From NCBI GenBank assembly GCA_026260175.1, contig JAKCWW010007280.1, positions 4,440-28,566 of the forward strand: a stretch of DNA of 24,127 bases, read 5' to 3'. The position numbers were made by a program, and so were the translations under genes. Position 1 is the first letter of the stretch; each line of letters begins with the position of its first letter. The stretch comes from Reticulitermes lucifugus (lineage: Eukaryota > Arthropoda > Insecta > Blattodea > Rhinotermitidae). Below are positions 12,301 through 19,889 of the stretch, piece by piece. The notes beneath the pieces are model-generated. The model was not told the origin of the DNA. It saw only the letters and a list, made by a program, of their open reading frames with translations, and did not search any database.

Positions 12301-15300
12301 CCTACAACAAAAGAAAATTAACCCTTACATCTGAACAGGAAACCACTGTCCCAGCAATTTAAATACCCTCACGGCTGAATGGGAAAACACTGTCCCGCAA
12401 CGCCATGTCGTTTTTTAAGTTTTCTGCCTCTATAATTACACGTCTCTTTTCCACAATATTTGTCTAAAAGGCTTGTACAGGCATGAAACATTGTGTGAAA
12501 TTTAATTCTCGTTAAAATTATCACTAATGAGGTTTAATTTTTCCTACTAATATCCTTAACATTTTTCCAGCAGTCACGAATTATTTACATACATCTCCTC
12601 ATACTGGCGAAGTGAAGCAAATACACACACATAAAGGACCTTCCGACAAGTCTCTCTTCCTTCATACAGCCCCTTCTGTAAAATCCACAACCCCTTCAAC
12701 CCCATTATTTCATCATGAAGACGCTACTGAAAAATATCATTTCAGTAATTACAACAGTTATATTTACTTACATTTGTGTGTTCTGCTTTTCAATTTTAGT
12801 GTCAGTTGCTCCTCAGAAATTAAGTTTTGTATGATATATCTTGAAATATGGGGTAGAACACAACCCTATGTTGCATTCTTGACACTTGACTTTCATTCTT
12901 TTTTTCTTTGTTTTTGGCGGAACACACACGTCTTTCAAATTCTCTTACACTGCATAAGCCAGTGTCTGATTTCTCTGATGGTGATTCAAGCGTCTGCACT
13001 GCCAGGCTTACCACATATTATTGCTAGGACAGGCAGTGGATTGAACTGTTGAATTGAAGACAGACATATGCGTGAGCCTAAAATTCAAACTAGTCATGAA
13101 GAAATCCTTACAGCAGAATGAAGGACATTTGCCTCTGGTCCCATATTGCACTAACCAGAGCAAAGAATGTCTGTATGCATTCCTTTCTCCTCCCACTGAT
13201 TGCATATGAACTCAGCACCCAGATAAGCTAGCACTACCACGAAAACTAAACACATTTTAAGACCGCAACCTAAACAGTGTCTCAGGAAGTACGATGACAT
13301 GTACAGTCAGCTCCAAATTTTATAGCACAGTGTCTCCACTTACAGCAAGAGATATTTGTAAAGAATAAATCTACAAAATGAAGCTTAAAGTGAAAAAATA
13401 AACAAAATAAAAAATGACATTCAACTAAGCTGCGTAAAAATAGGTGGATTTTCTTGAAACTTGCGTAACAGGTAGATGGATTCATTCTTAAGCGTGTACT
13501 TTTTATTTGAAGTTTTTATCTTTAAAAACATACCTAATACAACAGATAATATCAGCACGCGTGAAAACGGGCATTTAAAGCGAAAAGAACCCCAGCCGTC
13601 AGCGGCCACTTTGGCATTTAAATCTCCTGTACTTTAAAGTTAAATATTCACCTTCAAAGAATAACTCTGTGCAATATAAAATTTTTATAAATTTTAATTA
13701 CAGCTCATGTGGTTGTTAAATCCTCTTGCTGAAGGTATTTTAGTTACAGCAATACTTGCATATATGCTCAAAATACGTTCTTCTGCAGTATTATTTGCTT
13801 TTCTTGTTGGTTCATAAAATCAACCAGCACTGATACACAAAACTATTCTTGACAATCAGCTGTGCAATGGCTGGGTCAAAGTTAATTTTGAAGCCTGTTT
13901 TGTCTCTGTGAACAGGGTCAATGTGGTGCAACATTACCAGTAAGTGACACAAACACACGTACATGTGCACATGCACGCACACACACCCAACATGTGTGTA
14001 TATACATATATATACTCATATAATCATATACATAGTGTTTCAGGAGGAATCTGCCATACTTCAGGAGCATGTTTCTTAAGTTTATTTACACCAATATAAC
14101 CAACCATGCATATATATGAAGCTGAATGGTTATGGAGATAATAACAAGAGCGAAGTGTGATCTTCTTGCAGTTCCAATGGTTATGGATATAATGACAAGA
14201 GCGAAGTGTGGTCTTCTTGCAGTTCCAAGTACTGTACCTGTTTACACGATGTGTTACCCATACACTCTAAGAGGTCCCTCCTTGAGCCAACAGCCTAGCC
14301 AAACCAAGCCATGCATAGACCAGTTCATGCTAGGTCTTCATATTCAACATCTGTCACTGTTACAGTTAATTGTGACATGTCATAACAATGCAGTGAATAT
14401 TGTCACACGCTCATCACATATGGACTTTGCAATGGCAATGCATGCACTGCTGCAGGACAACATGAAAGGTGTTTTCCCAACTGAAGAATTCTCTCTAAGG
14501 ACATATTTTCACATATCCACCAGACAATGAGTGAAACTGGTTCTCTTCCAGGTGTTCCTTTGCAGTCTGAAAGGGAAGTAGTAGACGCTGATTTCAATTC
14601 CCAACCCTCATGAGTGTATGAATTTAGTTTATCAAGAATCGTATGAGTTCATATGAGGTCATGGAGTCATACAGTTGGTGAACATGCTTGCAGTGTATTC
14701 ATGTTACTGTTTACATGACCAATTTATGCACGCAGGTTGGAAGCATCTCCCTTGGACACTGGAGGGATCTGACATGGTTGTGTGATGTCACATGTGGCTA
14801 CCAAATTGACACTGCTACAGCATTGAGTGAAAAGTTACCATGAAACACTGAAGCTGTCATTTCTGAATTCTAAATTCTGGATTAGTGTCTTGGCTTCACC
14901 ATGAAGAGAAGGAATAAGATAATGGCACCCCCCAACATGGAAAACTGAATATTGTGAAATAATTAATGTTTCAAATGTGCCCCTGAAATAAAGCCAGTCA
15001 CACACACTGCCATCAAGCGTGGCTAATGAAATTACTGGGAATGAACAGTGCTGCCAACACTGTGTCCACTTGAATTGATTGAACTGTCTGGACCTTGGTG
15101 GACTAAGAACAGGGTGTAATAAATCATTGAATTTAGTACTTTTGTTACATTTTGCTGTGTTGCTTGCATACAAACTTAAATATAAATCAATATTCCTCTT
15201 AGCACAGCTTTTATTTACACCCTTTATAGCAAGGTGTATAATAACTGACATACAATAGCTGACTATATGTTTTGGATTATCAAAGCCATTGTCAAGACAG

Positions 15301-18300
15301 ATAACAGACTAATTAATATGGATATTTTAAACATAAGGCCACTGCAATGACCTTGACTTGTATTTACTTGAGGCTATATACTTCCTCAATGCCAACTTTG
15401 TCAGTTATTACAACCATGACATTACTTGTAAAAAGCTGTGCATACTAGTATAATGAGTTTATAAAATTGTTCAAATCCATTTGTTAAAATTACTCCACCA
15501 TTGATAGTTTGACAAACGTTCTAGAGCAAATGTACCAAAATACACAGTCTCACTGCCAAAGCCATCCAGTATAGAATCACTTGGTTACTCTGTTGCTGTT
15601 TGACATTTTGGCAACAGATCTGGACATTTAAATTTTAGCGCATCCTTTATGTAGAATGTAATATTAGATAACATTATGAAATACACAGCATTTTGTGGAG
15701 AAAAAAACGGAGACTGTGCAGGAAGTCTCAAAAAAATTCAGTAAGTATATTTGTTGCCACAGCATTACATTCATAACATCCATATCAATGATAATTACTG
15801 TCTGGTGGTACGTCTTGCCAATGGCCTTAATACCCCAAAACATGCAGTCAATTATTACAAAGAATGAGGTAACTTAAGTATGAGAAATGTATTTTTATTA
15901 ATGTATGTGGACTCTCTGAATATACTCAGAGTCTACAGTGCGTGCACATCGACTTTTGGCTCACTGTATGTGTCACTTATTGCATCATCTGGTACAACGG
16001 GAGTAAACAGAAGCTGTGTTGACAGGAATACTGATTTGTACCCATTTTTGTACCCTATATTAAGCTTCAACATAAAAATACAAATCTTGATCTGTTTCAA
16101 GTTTTGTCCAAATGTCTGACAATGTATCATACCTAACACAGAATTCATAAACCTCATGTTCATATGCCTCAAGAATTTTTGCAGTCTCATTAATGCTACC
16201 TTGATTAAAGCACTTTTTTTTAATAATAAAGCTCGTCCATCAGAATCCATTGTTAGAATGGGAAAGAGCTGTGAAGTAGTGGAGACTGGAATTCCTTGTT
16301 GTATGCAACATCAGTGGCTGGGTCGTGGTGCTGGTTGAACGTGAGCATTTTACGACATGTTACCTATTAATGAACAATAATCTTCTCTGCATCAACAACT
16401 TTTACAAGACATACTTCAACATACTGCATCAACATTTGGTGTTTCAAATCACAATGTTTTTTAATTAACATTTTAACAACTGGGTTTGTGTGTTTTAAGT
16501 GTTAAATGTGTTCCCCCCTGAAGATGGTGTACTAGTGCACCGAAACATGTCAGGGTTTATGTAAAGTGATTGCATATTGTGTTTTAACATTGTGTACAAG
16601 TTGGTGTTAATACATATTGTTGTAACAGAGATGCACATTTGTGGGCTTCTGTATTTTGTTCTAAATTTTCTGTATTTATTTTCATAGTATAGCACACCAT
16701 CTCCCTTAGACACGTGTCATGCACTGGAAGTAAGCTTAGAGCTTTAAAATGCTCCCTACAGGAAGTGTATCTCCTACATTATTAATAGTCGTGTAACTCT
16801 CTTCTGCAATCCAAAAATACTTTCGCTTTCAGAATCATCACCCCAAAGAAGTAACCCATACCTCAAGTGGCAATGAAAATGAGCAAAATAAATACTCCAT
16901 ATAGTATATGGACTCATTACATCCTTAAGATATTGTATTACATAATAACTTCCACTGTGTTTTGAACTTACATATTTTATATGTACATCCCGTCTCATAT
17001 TTTCATCCATCGCAGAATTCTGTGTCTGGTTTATAGGTAATGTCCATACCATCAAATTTAATTTGTTGTTTCAGTGGAATTTTCTTTTGCTAAGTATGGA
17101 AAGATGCTGCCACTATCTTCTCAATATTTATCATTTCACTGTGCTTGCACATTACATCTCTGTCAATATACATTTGGGATATAATCTGTTATACATTTTC
17201 ATCAATCCACTCTTACAGGTCTACTGACATTCACATAATTTGAGGAATACACTAGACATCTTAGTAGGTACTGGGAGGGAAGATGTTACGTAGACTGGTA
17301 TGCCAGGTATGTGGTGACTCCATCTGGACACCAATACATGTACAGCAGTGGACTGAGGAAAACGTTAATTATTTCACAAATAAACATTAAGACAATGAAA
17401 TAATGTGTAACCTATAAGTGAAATACAGTAACCTGGACTGGGCAAGAAAGTGACTAGTGTGTACAAAAACGTTGGTGAAAAGCATAGAACAATAGTGAAA
17501 CATGTCCAATTAGACCACACAAGAAGAAAATTGTGGTACTAATAGGAATATTAAAGGGAATTCAGGAAATCAAAATACAACACACGTAATGTTAAGAAAA
17601 TGGGATATACTGGGTCCTTAGTTTATCTGGTGCATACCATTGGTCACTTCCTGTCAGCTATCTTACCACACAGAACTTGGCTGACTCAGTGAGCTACCAA
17701 ATGCTCATGCTACTGTCAGTTAGTCATCAGTCACTTAATGGAAAAATAGACCCCACACTCATTCTGGTTAGCAAAGAAGCTTGGTTTCATCTCAGTTCAT
17801 ACAACCTTTCTCTTTCTTTCTTTCTCAGTCCTACCTCTTCTACCTACACAACGTAGGTTTATGGGGTTATTGTTGCACTTGATCAAACAAAATGACATAC
17901 ACACTTGGCAAAACTCCTCTGGACAAGGGATTGGTCCATCACACAGACCTCTACATGACAACACACACAACTGACAAACAGTCATGCCCCTGGCAGGATT
18001 CGAACCCACAATCCCAGCACGCCAGCGGCTGCAGAACTACACCTTAAACCGCGCGGACACCTCAGTGGATGTATGATTTTACTAATTTACCGTTTACACC
18101 TACTTGTTTGGCAAGTACTTATTTACATAATTTATACCTGTATCACATTATTTTATATTACTTATATTACTAAAAAAGTTGCTTTTAACACCTGTAATAC
18201 TGGAATGGTTTTCATGTACCTTTAGATAATGACACTGAAAATGCCTAGTTAAGCCCATACGAGGACGTCAGAAATTCGTTAATGTGCAACACGCAAAATG

Positions 18301-18634
18301 AGGGCTACAACTGGTAACTGTGTAATTGTGTACACTAACTGAAGCAACATGGCATGGAATGATGGACGAGGCCACACACATATTAATTCCTCGGAGCGTT
18401 TCAACGAATAGGTGCGTCGTGAACATTTGCGCTGTGCTGATCGCGTTAAATATCTGACGTTTATTACTAATTCAGTAGCCAGCAATACAACCAGTATGTA
18501 TGTCAAAATATAAATTCTACCTTCTTCTTTGCTTTGTGCAGACGCCAAATACTCTTATCTTCCAGACCTCCTACTGACTCCCCAATATCGAAGGGGAAGT
18601 CCTTCGACGGATCACGTGAAAAAAAAGACCACAT
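205..18634 (-). CDS. SCYL1: SCYL1 / N-terminal kinase-like protein, 13 exons visible, 3' end outside window
   Basis: This is the full visible span of a spliced minus-strand gene. SCYL1 is a catalytically inactive kinase-like protein of the cis-Golgi/ER-Golgi interface that binds COPI coat and supports retrograde traffic (family knowledge; Drosophila yata). The joined exons give about 653 residues: pseudokinase domain about 10-310, HEAT-type helical repeats about 320-550, then a Ser/Thr- and acid-rich linker. Pseudokinase signs are visible: the catalytic loop reads RHNSV (residues 139-143) where active kinases have HRD, and the DFG position reads GGVEYM (159-164). Strong family signatures include [45 protein letters not shown] and [11 protein letters not shown]. 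Exon phases agree at all twelve junctions. The human protein is roughly 800 residues, so the C-terminal coiled coil and COPI-binding tail are missing here because the window ends, not because the gene is broken. Confidence 0.95.
1216..1608 (+). mobile_element. Relic of pogo/Tigger-like (Tc1-mariner superfamily) transposase C terminus and 3' end
   Basis: In the plus-strand frame starting at 1261, the translation contains [17 protein letters not shown], close to the FKxCxISNALDGxEDD signature that ends the DDE domain of pogo/Tigger/JRK-type transposases. That frame stops at TGA 1339-1341. A +1 shift then keeps an acidic tail ([20 protein letters not shown]... ending DTDW) open to a TAA at 1421-1423, as expected for the acidic C terminus of this family. 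AT-rich 3' sequence follows, containing two GTCGTCTTAGAT / GTTGTCCTAGAT-like repeats and an ATTCGCGTAAATA end reminiscent of the element terminus. The 5' part of the transposase is absent. Exact borders are uncertain. Confidence 0.6.
1616..1634. repeat. (TATGG)n microsatellite
   Basis: Nearly four perfect TATGG units lie directly after the putative transposon end. Confidence 0.9.
3336..3500 (-). CDS. SCYL1: SCYL1 exon 12, residues 551-605 plus one base
   Basis: It encodes [20 protein letters not shown], then [19 protein letters not shown] and a Ser/Thr/Pro stretch ending KPGSL. The [19 protein letters not shown] motif follows the HEAT region in SCYL1 proteins. The acceptor is GTTGTTGCAG|AGGCTG and the donor CTCG|GTACTG, a weaker donor than most in this gene. 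It is 165 nt. A second partial look-alike of its 3' end lies in the intron downstream (see findings). Confidence 0.9.
3501..4111. other. SCYL1 intron 11
   Basis: This 611-bp intron carries an (ATAAC)n run at 3597-3620. No other recognisable feature was seen on either strand. Confidence 0.7.
3597..3620. repeat. (ATAAC)n microsatellite
   Basis: There are about five perfect ATAAC units. The same pentamer reappears once at 5884-5893 after the (AT)n run. Confidence 0.9.
4112..4303 (-). CDS. SCYL1: SCYL1 exon 11, residues 487-550 plus one base
   Basis: It encodes [20 protein letters not shown], then [20 protein letters not shown] and [20 protein letters not shown]. These are the last HEAT helices; [17 protein letters not shown] is highly conserved. 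The acceptor is TTTGTTTAG|GTGTTA-type (first two bases complete the glycine codon) and the donor ATGG|GTAAGT. It is 192 nt, ending one base into the next codon. Confidence 0.94.
4304..5197. other. SCYL1 intron 10
   Basis: This 894-bp intron contains, at about 4950-5065, a degraded interspersed repeat whose minus-strand reading includes [20 protein letters not shown]. That resembles conceptual peptides commonly predicted from an insect SINE-like repeat. The rest is unremarkable AT-rich sequence. Confidence 0.5.
4950..5065 (-). repeat. Degraded interspersed repeat (SINE-like)
   Basis: The minus-strand conceptual peptide [20 protein letters not shown] resembles the peptide produced by an abundant insect repeat that I recall from cockroach and termite annotations. 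No tRNA promoter boxes or target-site duplications are visible, so this is a fragment. The family is not confirmed. Confidence 0.35.
5198..5333 (-). CDS. SCYL1: SCYL1 exon 10, residues 442-486 plus one base
   Basis: It encodes [20 protein letters not shown], then [20 protein letters not shown] and PARSA. The [12 protein letters not shown] and FxRAxRDPFxPxR motifs are classic for the SCYL1 HEAT region. The acceptor is TTTGCAG|GGTGGC and the donor GCTG|GTAAGT. At 136 nt it leaves one base for a split glycine codon. Confidence 0.94.
5408..5500 (-). CDS. SCYL1: SCYL1 exon 9, residues 411-441
   Basis: It encodes [20 protein letters not shown], then [11 protein letters not shown], another HEAT helix pair. 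The acceptor is GTGTTGCAG|TCTGTG and the donor CAG|GTGAGG. It is 93 nt, phase 0 at both ends. The introns on both sides are only about 73 bp, so exons 8-10 form a compact cluster. Confidence 0.94.
5575..5672 (-). CDS. SCYL1: SCYL1 exon 8, residues 378-410
   Basis: It encodes [20 protein letters not shown], then [12 protein letters not shown]. The IFPHVxHGFxDTNPxIREQTVK block is a hallmark HEAT repeat of SCYL1. The acceptor is GTTGGCAG|GACATT and the donor AAG|GTAAAT. Its first two bases complete the glycine codon from exon 7; it is 98 nt and ends in phase 0. It is separated from exon 7 by a 1.7 kb repeat-filled intron. Confidence 0.94.
5859..5885. repeat. (AT)n microsatellite
   Basis: A 27-bp alternating AT tract lies immediately before the foldback repeat region. 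Confidence 0.95.
5946..6043. repeat. Foldback repeat with 34-bp imperfect arms
   Basis: The arm at 5946-5979 (core AGATCTATGCTCTTCTGGGA) pairs with 6010-6043 (reverse complement AGATCTGTGTTCTTCTGGGA), with few mismatches and a 30-nt loop. The minus strand reads through the unit as [14 protein letters not shown], similar to peptides predicted from a common insect repeat. It is probably a small non-autonomous element or a fragment of one. Confidence 0.6.
6181..6653. repeat. Direct repeat pair of about 25 bp
   Basis: AAACGTACGTAGGTCTTCAT (from 6181) recurs as AAACGTACTTAGGTCTTCAT (from 6629), each followed by GT and AT-rich sequence. The intervening 420 bp has no recognised coding content. The pair may mark an internally repeated element. 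Confidence 0.6.
6767..6808. repeat. Imperfect (GACA)n microsatellite
   Basis: Interrupted GACA units occur, with GATA and GATG variants. Confidence 0.85.
6970..7063. repeat. 18-bp perfect inverted repeat
   Basis: GGTAGCTAGTTACCATTT at 6970-6987 is the exact reverse complement of 7046-7063, and looser pairing continues inward (TTAGAG / CTCTTA). The spacer is 58 nt. It is possibly the ends of a tiny transposon relic. Confidence 0.75.
7347..7470 (-). CDS. SCYL1: SCYL1 exon 7, residues 337-377 plus one base
   Basis: It encodes [20 protein letters not shown], then [21 protein letters not shown], a HEAT helix pair with the family motif STDRAxRIRLLQQ. The acceptor is CACTGTTACAG|CTTGGT and the donor ATAG|GTCAGT. 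At 124 nt it leaves one base (G) for a split glycine codon completed in exon 8. Confidence 0.94.
7680..7994 (-). CDS. SCYL1: SCYL1 exon 6, residues 232-336
   Basis: This is the largest exon (315 nt, 105 codons, phase 0 at both ends). It starts [20 protein letters not shown], continues through [29 protein letters not shown] and [19 protein letters not shown], and ends VVLMPMFK. It closes the kinase C-lobe and opens the HEAT-repeat helices. The acceptor is CACTGTTGCAG|ATCCCC and the donor AAG|GTGGAA. It is the most diagnostic block for the SCYL1 assignment as opposed to SCYL2 or SCYL3. Confidence 0.95.
8141..8231 (-). CDS. SCYL1: SCYL1 exon 5, residues 201-231
   Basis: It encodes [17 protein letters not shown] followed by [13 protein letters not shown]. 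The [11 protein letters not shown] motif is the kinase subdomain IX helix and is highly conserved in SCYL proteins. The acceptor is TCTTTCAG|TTCCAC and the donor AAT|GTAATG. At 91 nt, its first base completes the codon begun in exon 4. The exon lies just left of the dead LINE in intron 4. Confidence 0.92.
8430..9885 (+). mobile_element. 5'-truncated, inactivated non-LTR retrotransposon (LINE), reverse transcriptase part
   Basis: The plus strand, antisense to SCYL1, carries a decayed reverse transcriptase. Recognisable blocks in order are [12 protein letters not shown] (about 8470), [10 protein letters not shown] (8720-8749, catalytic block A with its aspartate), [13 protein letters not shown] (about 8920), the YADD active-site box (8997-9008), [14 protein letters not shown] (about 9090) and the late [15 protein letters not shown] block (about 9553). 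Multiple frameshifts and stops break it, for example at 8518-8523. It ends in a (TTAG)n-like tail at about 9855-9883, as expected for a LINE 3' end inserted in this orientation. The endonuclease and 5' part are missing. The family is RTE/CR1-like and common in blattodean genomes to my recollection; the exact clade is unassigned. Confidence 0.9.
10052..10077. repeat. (GT)n microsatellite
   Basis: A perfect 26-bp GT dinucleotide run lies in SCYL1 intron 4. Confidence 0.95.
11607..11830 (-). CDS. SCYL1: SCYL1 exon 4, residues 127-200 plus two bases
   Basis: It encodes [20 protein letters not shown], then [13 protein letters not shown] and [10 protein letters not shown]. This covers the degenerate catalytic loop (RHN instead of HRD) and degenerate metal-binding loop (GGV instead of DFG), so the fold cannot catalyse ordinary phosphotransfer. 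The acceptor is TTTGTAG|CGGGCT. The best donor is AAGTG|GTAGGG, leaving two bases (TG) that join the first T of exon 5 into a cysteine codon. A weaker alternative donor lies four bases earlier (AAA|GTGGTA region), which would be out of the needed phase unless it changes that codon to Asn-like joining. It is 224 nt. Confidence 0.9.
11956..12078 (-). CDS. SCYL1: SCYL1 exon 3, residues 86-126
   Basis: It encodes [20 protein letters not shown]... ending IAWGIFQIT. This is the hinge between the kinase lobes (LATEYV matches the hinge pattern of the family) and the start of the C-lobe helix. The acceptor is GTGTACTTTCAG|TCTGAA and the donor ACT|GTAAGT. It is 123 nt, phase 0 at both ends, separated from exon 2 by an 82-bp intron. 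Confidence 0.93.
12161..12301 (-). CDS. SCYL1: SCYL1 exon 2, residues 39-85
   Basis: It is joined across a 6.2 kb intron to exon 1. It begins [17 protein letters not shown] and continues [21 protein letters not shown], which is the N-lobe of the pseudokinase: the strand that normally carries the ATP-anchoring lysine, the alpha-C region and the LRHPNIL-type motif shared with kinases. The acceptor is TTGTTGTAG|GGAACT and the donor GAA|GTAAGA. It is 141 nt, phase 0 at both ends. The glycine-rich nucleotide loop of active kinases is not recognisable. Confidence 0.93.
13945..14036. repeat. CA/TG- and TA-rich low-complexity tract
   Basis: Alternating purine-pyrimidine sequence (ACAC, GTGT, ATAT) runs with few interruptions. 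It has no coding content. Confidence 0.7.
14125..14226. repeat. 51-bp tandem duplication
   Basis: Two adjacent 51-bp copies (14125-14175 and 14176-14226), both containing ACAAGAGCGAAGTGTG, differ at only a few positions. Because 51 is a multiple of three, an open frame runs through both, but no recognised protein is encoded. Confidence 0.9.
15165..15225 (-). repeat. Divergent repeat copy A (inverted partner at 15997-16058)
   Basis: The minus strand translates as [19 protein letters not shown]. The plus-strand partner gives [19 protein letters not shown]. The shared pattern shows two old copies of one repeat family in opposite orientation about 830 bp apart. Confidence 0.55.
15997..16058 (+). 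repeat. Divergent repeat copy B (inverted partner at 15165-15225)
   Basis: The plus strand translates as [19 protein letters not shown], matching copy A in pattern and in DNA (both contain AGCTGTG followed by AGGAATA and TGATTT). The family is unidentified. Confidence 0.55.
16513..16557 (+). other. Hammerhead-ribozyme-like hairpin motif
   Basis: CTGAAGA (16518-16524) fits the hammerhead core CUGANGA. It is followed by one extra T, a six-pair hairpin GGTGTA-CTAG-TGCACC (16526-16541), then GAAA (16542-16545) and the palindrome ACATGT (16545-16550). Very short palindromic stem III sequences are known in hammerheads of Penelope-like retroelements. Against it, the extra T and poor stem I pairing at the cleavage site depart from the consensus, and CCCTGA/TCAGGG can form a simple competing stem. 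Confidence 0.3.
16625..16950 (-). mobile_element. LINE reverse transcriptase C-terminal relic
   Basis: The minus-strand translation contains [34 protein letters not shown] and [12 protein letters not shown], the familiar segment just after the polymerase core of jockey/CR1-type LINEs (pattern IYFAxFxSxLxYGxxxWG...xxLQKRxxR). After a frameshift, reading resumes with [20 protein letters not shown] and MVCYTMKIN, matching the next conserved block. The rest of the element is absent. Confidence 0.75.
17803..18068 (-). mobile_element. tRNA-derived SINE
   Basis: Read on the minus strand, the element begins with a tRNA-like head containing TGTCCGCGCGGT (A-box-like, about 18048-18059) and a perfect B box GGTTCGAATCC (17996-18006), giving an internal RNA polymerase III promoter. 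A tRNA-unrelated body follows, ending in a GAAA-rich tail (plus strand TTTC repeats, 17807-17826). No clear target-site duplication was seen. It sits in SCYL1 intron 1 in the same orientation as the gene. Confidence 0.8.
18521..18634 (-). CDS. SCYL1: SCYL1 exon 1 (coding part), residues 1-38
   Basis: The exon encodes [18 protein letters not shown], the typical SCYL1 amino terminus with the W-F-F-x-RDP-x-DFPF pattern, and ends KAKKK. The start is ATG at 18634-18632; an in-frame TGA lies only three codons upstream (18643-18641), so no longer amino terminus is possible in this exon. The donor is AAG|GTAGAA and the exon ends in phase 0 (114 nt, 38 codons). No signal peptide is present, as expected for a cytosolic protein attached to Golgi membranes. 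Confidence 0.93.
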
Positions 18635-19569
18635 CACAACTCACACTGCATTATTCCTTCCTTAACACAGCTTAAAGGAAAAAGTCTTAAATTTTAAACA
18701 CACGACAACATACACAGACCACACATGCAACATACGTCTAACATTTGTACGGATTATCACTTGTCACGGAAATTGTCAGACTTGGGCTCGTCTGTCAGCT
18801 ACACAGATAGGTCAGCTATGGCATTAGCACGTGTGCTGTGTGTGTGATAAAAGAGAACGATGTTGGTGCTGAGTACAAAAAAAATTGTAATGCACAAGGC
18901 TGGAATTGTCACGTCAAAATCATGAGTGGAGGTATTAATCTGTGATCATTTGATCCATGAATGTTGAACTGAGCGAGGAGCTGAACTACGCCAGTATGAC
19001 GTTAGTAACTGCAGCTTAAATACTTTATCACGACTGTCAACAATGCCTCATTTCTATTAATTTGATATTCGTGGAACATTTAAGAGTGGCATTCAGATCT
19101 TTTGGGATATTCTACAGTGGGATTTATCTTCCTAAGCACTGTTATGAGAACTTCGAATCACAGATTGGGAACTCCATGCGAACGTAAAGCGACATGTGCG
19201 GTACGTACGACAGTTACTTGTAGCCGGCATGGCTCACTAGCCGTCAGTAACGCATGCTCCTGGTGGTAACTTATGGACCTATGTAGCATGACATCGGTAA
19301 AGCAACCTCCTGCCTTATCATACCCTCTCTCTCTCCCCCCCAAACCCAAAAAAAACAAACTTCAAACAAGTTCATATGGCACTAAAAAGATTGCAAACTT
19401 CGAAATTATTATAAACCAAGTAAGTACACTTACTCGGCATTATACCTAATTCTTTTACATTATATTTTCTCCGAAATATTTCTCCTCAGATCCAAATAAT
19501 GTGTAAAATAATATGGTTTACTTATTTTTTTTTTTTTAATATTACACATCACCGTTGGTAGGTACATGC

Positions 19570-19774
19570 AAAAAGATATTTTATTCTTGTCAGTAGTACA
19601 GTCACAACCAACACATACACTTGTGACAGGTAATCAGGTTACCGATTTGAGTTCAAAGAGCCATCATCTGGCCTGTTGATGGCTCTTTAAGCTTAAACCG
19701 GTAGCCTGATTACCTGTCCCAAGTGTATGAGTTGGTTGCGACTGTACTACTGATAAGAGTAAAATATACTTTTG
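19570..19774. repeat. Long near-perfect inverted repeat (hairpin), stem about 95 bp
   Basis: The left arm 19570-19666 pairs with the right arm 19677-19774 around a 10-nt loop. The stretch CAGTAGTACAGTC and the stretch GACAGGTAATCAGG occur in both arms, with roughly a dozen mismatches overall. Such a structure is typical of a foldback or MITE-like element, or of two head-to-head copies of one repeat. If transcribed it would form a long double-stranded RNA hairpin. Confidence 0.85.
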
Positions 19775-19889
19775 GTATATTTATTGCCTAATGCGTGCTT
19801 TCAGTTGGTTTGTAATAGGGATACAATGCATGGAAAATGCCGATTATTAAGATTCAAAATTATAATCATCCAGGTTATGGGACCGTGTA

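Larger units (their letters stand above)
12302..18520. other. SCYL1 intron 1 (6.2 kb)
   Basis: The first intron is by far the longest. It holds a 51-bp tandem duplication (14125-14226), an inverted pair of a divergent repeat (15165-15225 and 15997-16058), a hammerhead-like hairpin (16513-16557), a LINE relic (16625-16950) and a tRNA-derived SINE (17803-18068). In 12302-13900 I see only chance-looking open frames, including a 146-codon one at 12612-13052 with no recognisable domain. Confidence 0.6.

Noticed and set aside
12321..12404. Imperfect tandem repeat around CACTGTCCC downstream of exon 2's acceptor side
   Set aside because: The similarity between the two roughly 43-bp segments is patchy and too weak to separate from chance by eye.
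12612..13052. 146-codon plus-strand open frame in SCYL1 intron 1
   Set aside because: Its low-complexity, Ser/Thr/Phe/Leu-rich translation shows no motif and it is antisense in an intron; treated as chance.
14835..15251. 138-codon minus-strand open frame as a gene
   Set aside because: It includes one copy of an interspersed repeat (15165-15225), and the rest has no recognisable domain.
17797..18009. 70-codon minus-strand open frame containing GSNPARGM
   Set aside because: It is the conceptual translation through the tRNA-derived SINE, starting at the B box region.
17996..18068. tRNA gene
   Set aside because: A- and B-box-like sequences are present, but the cloverleaf is not complete and the element continues into a SINE body with a GAAA tail.
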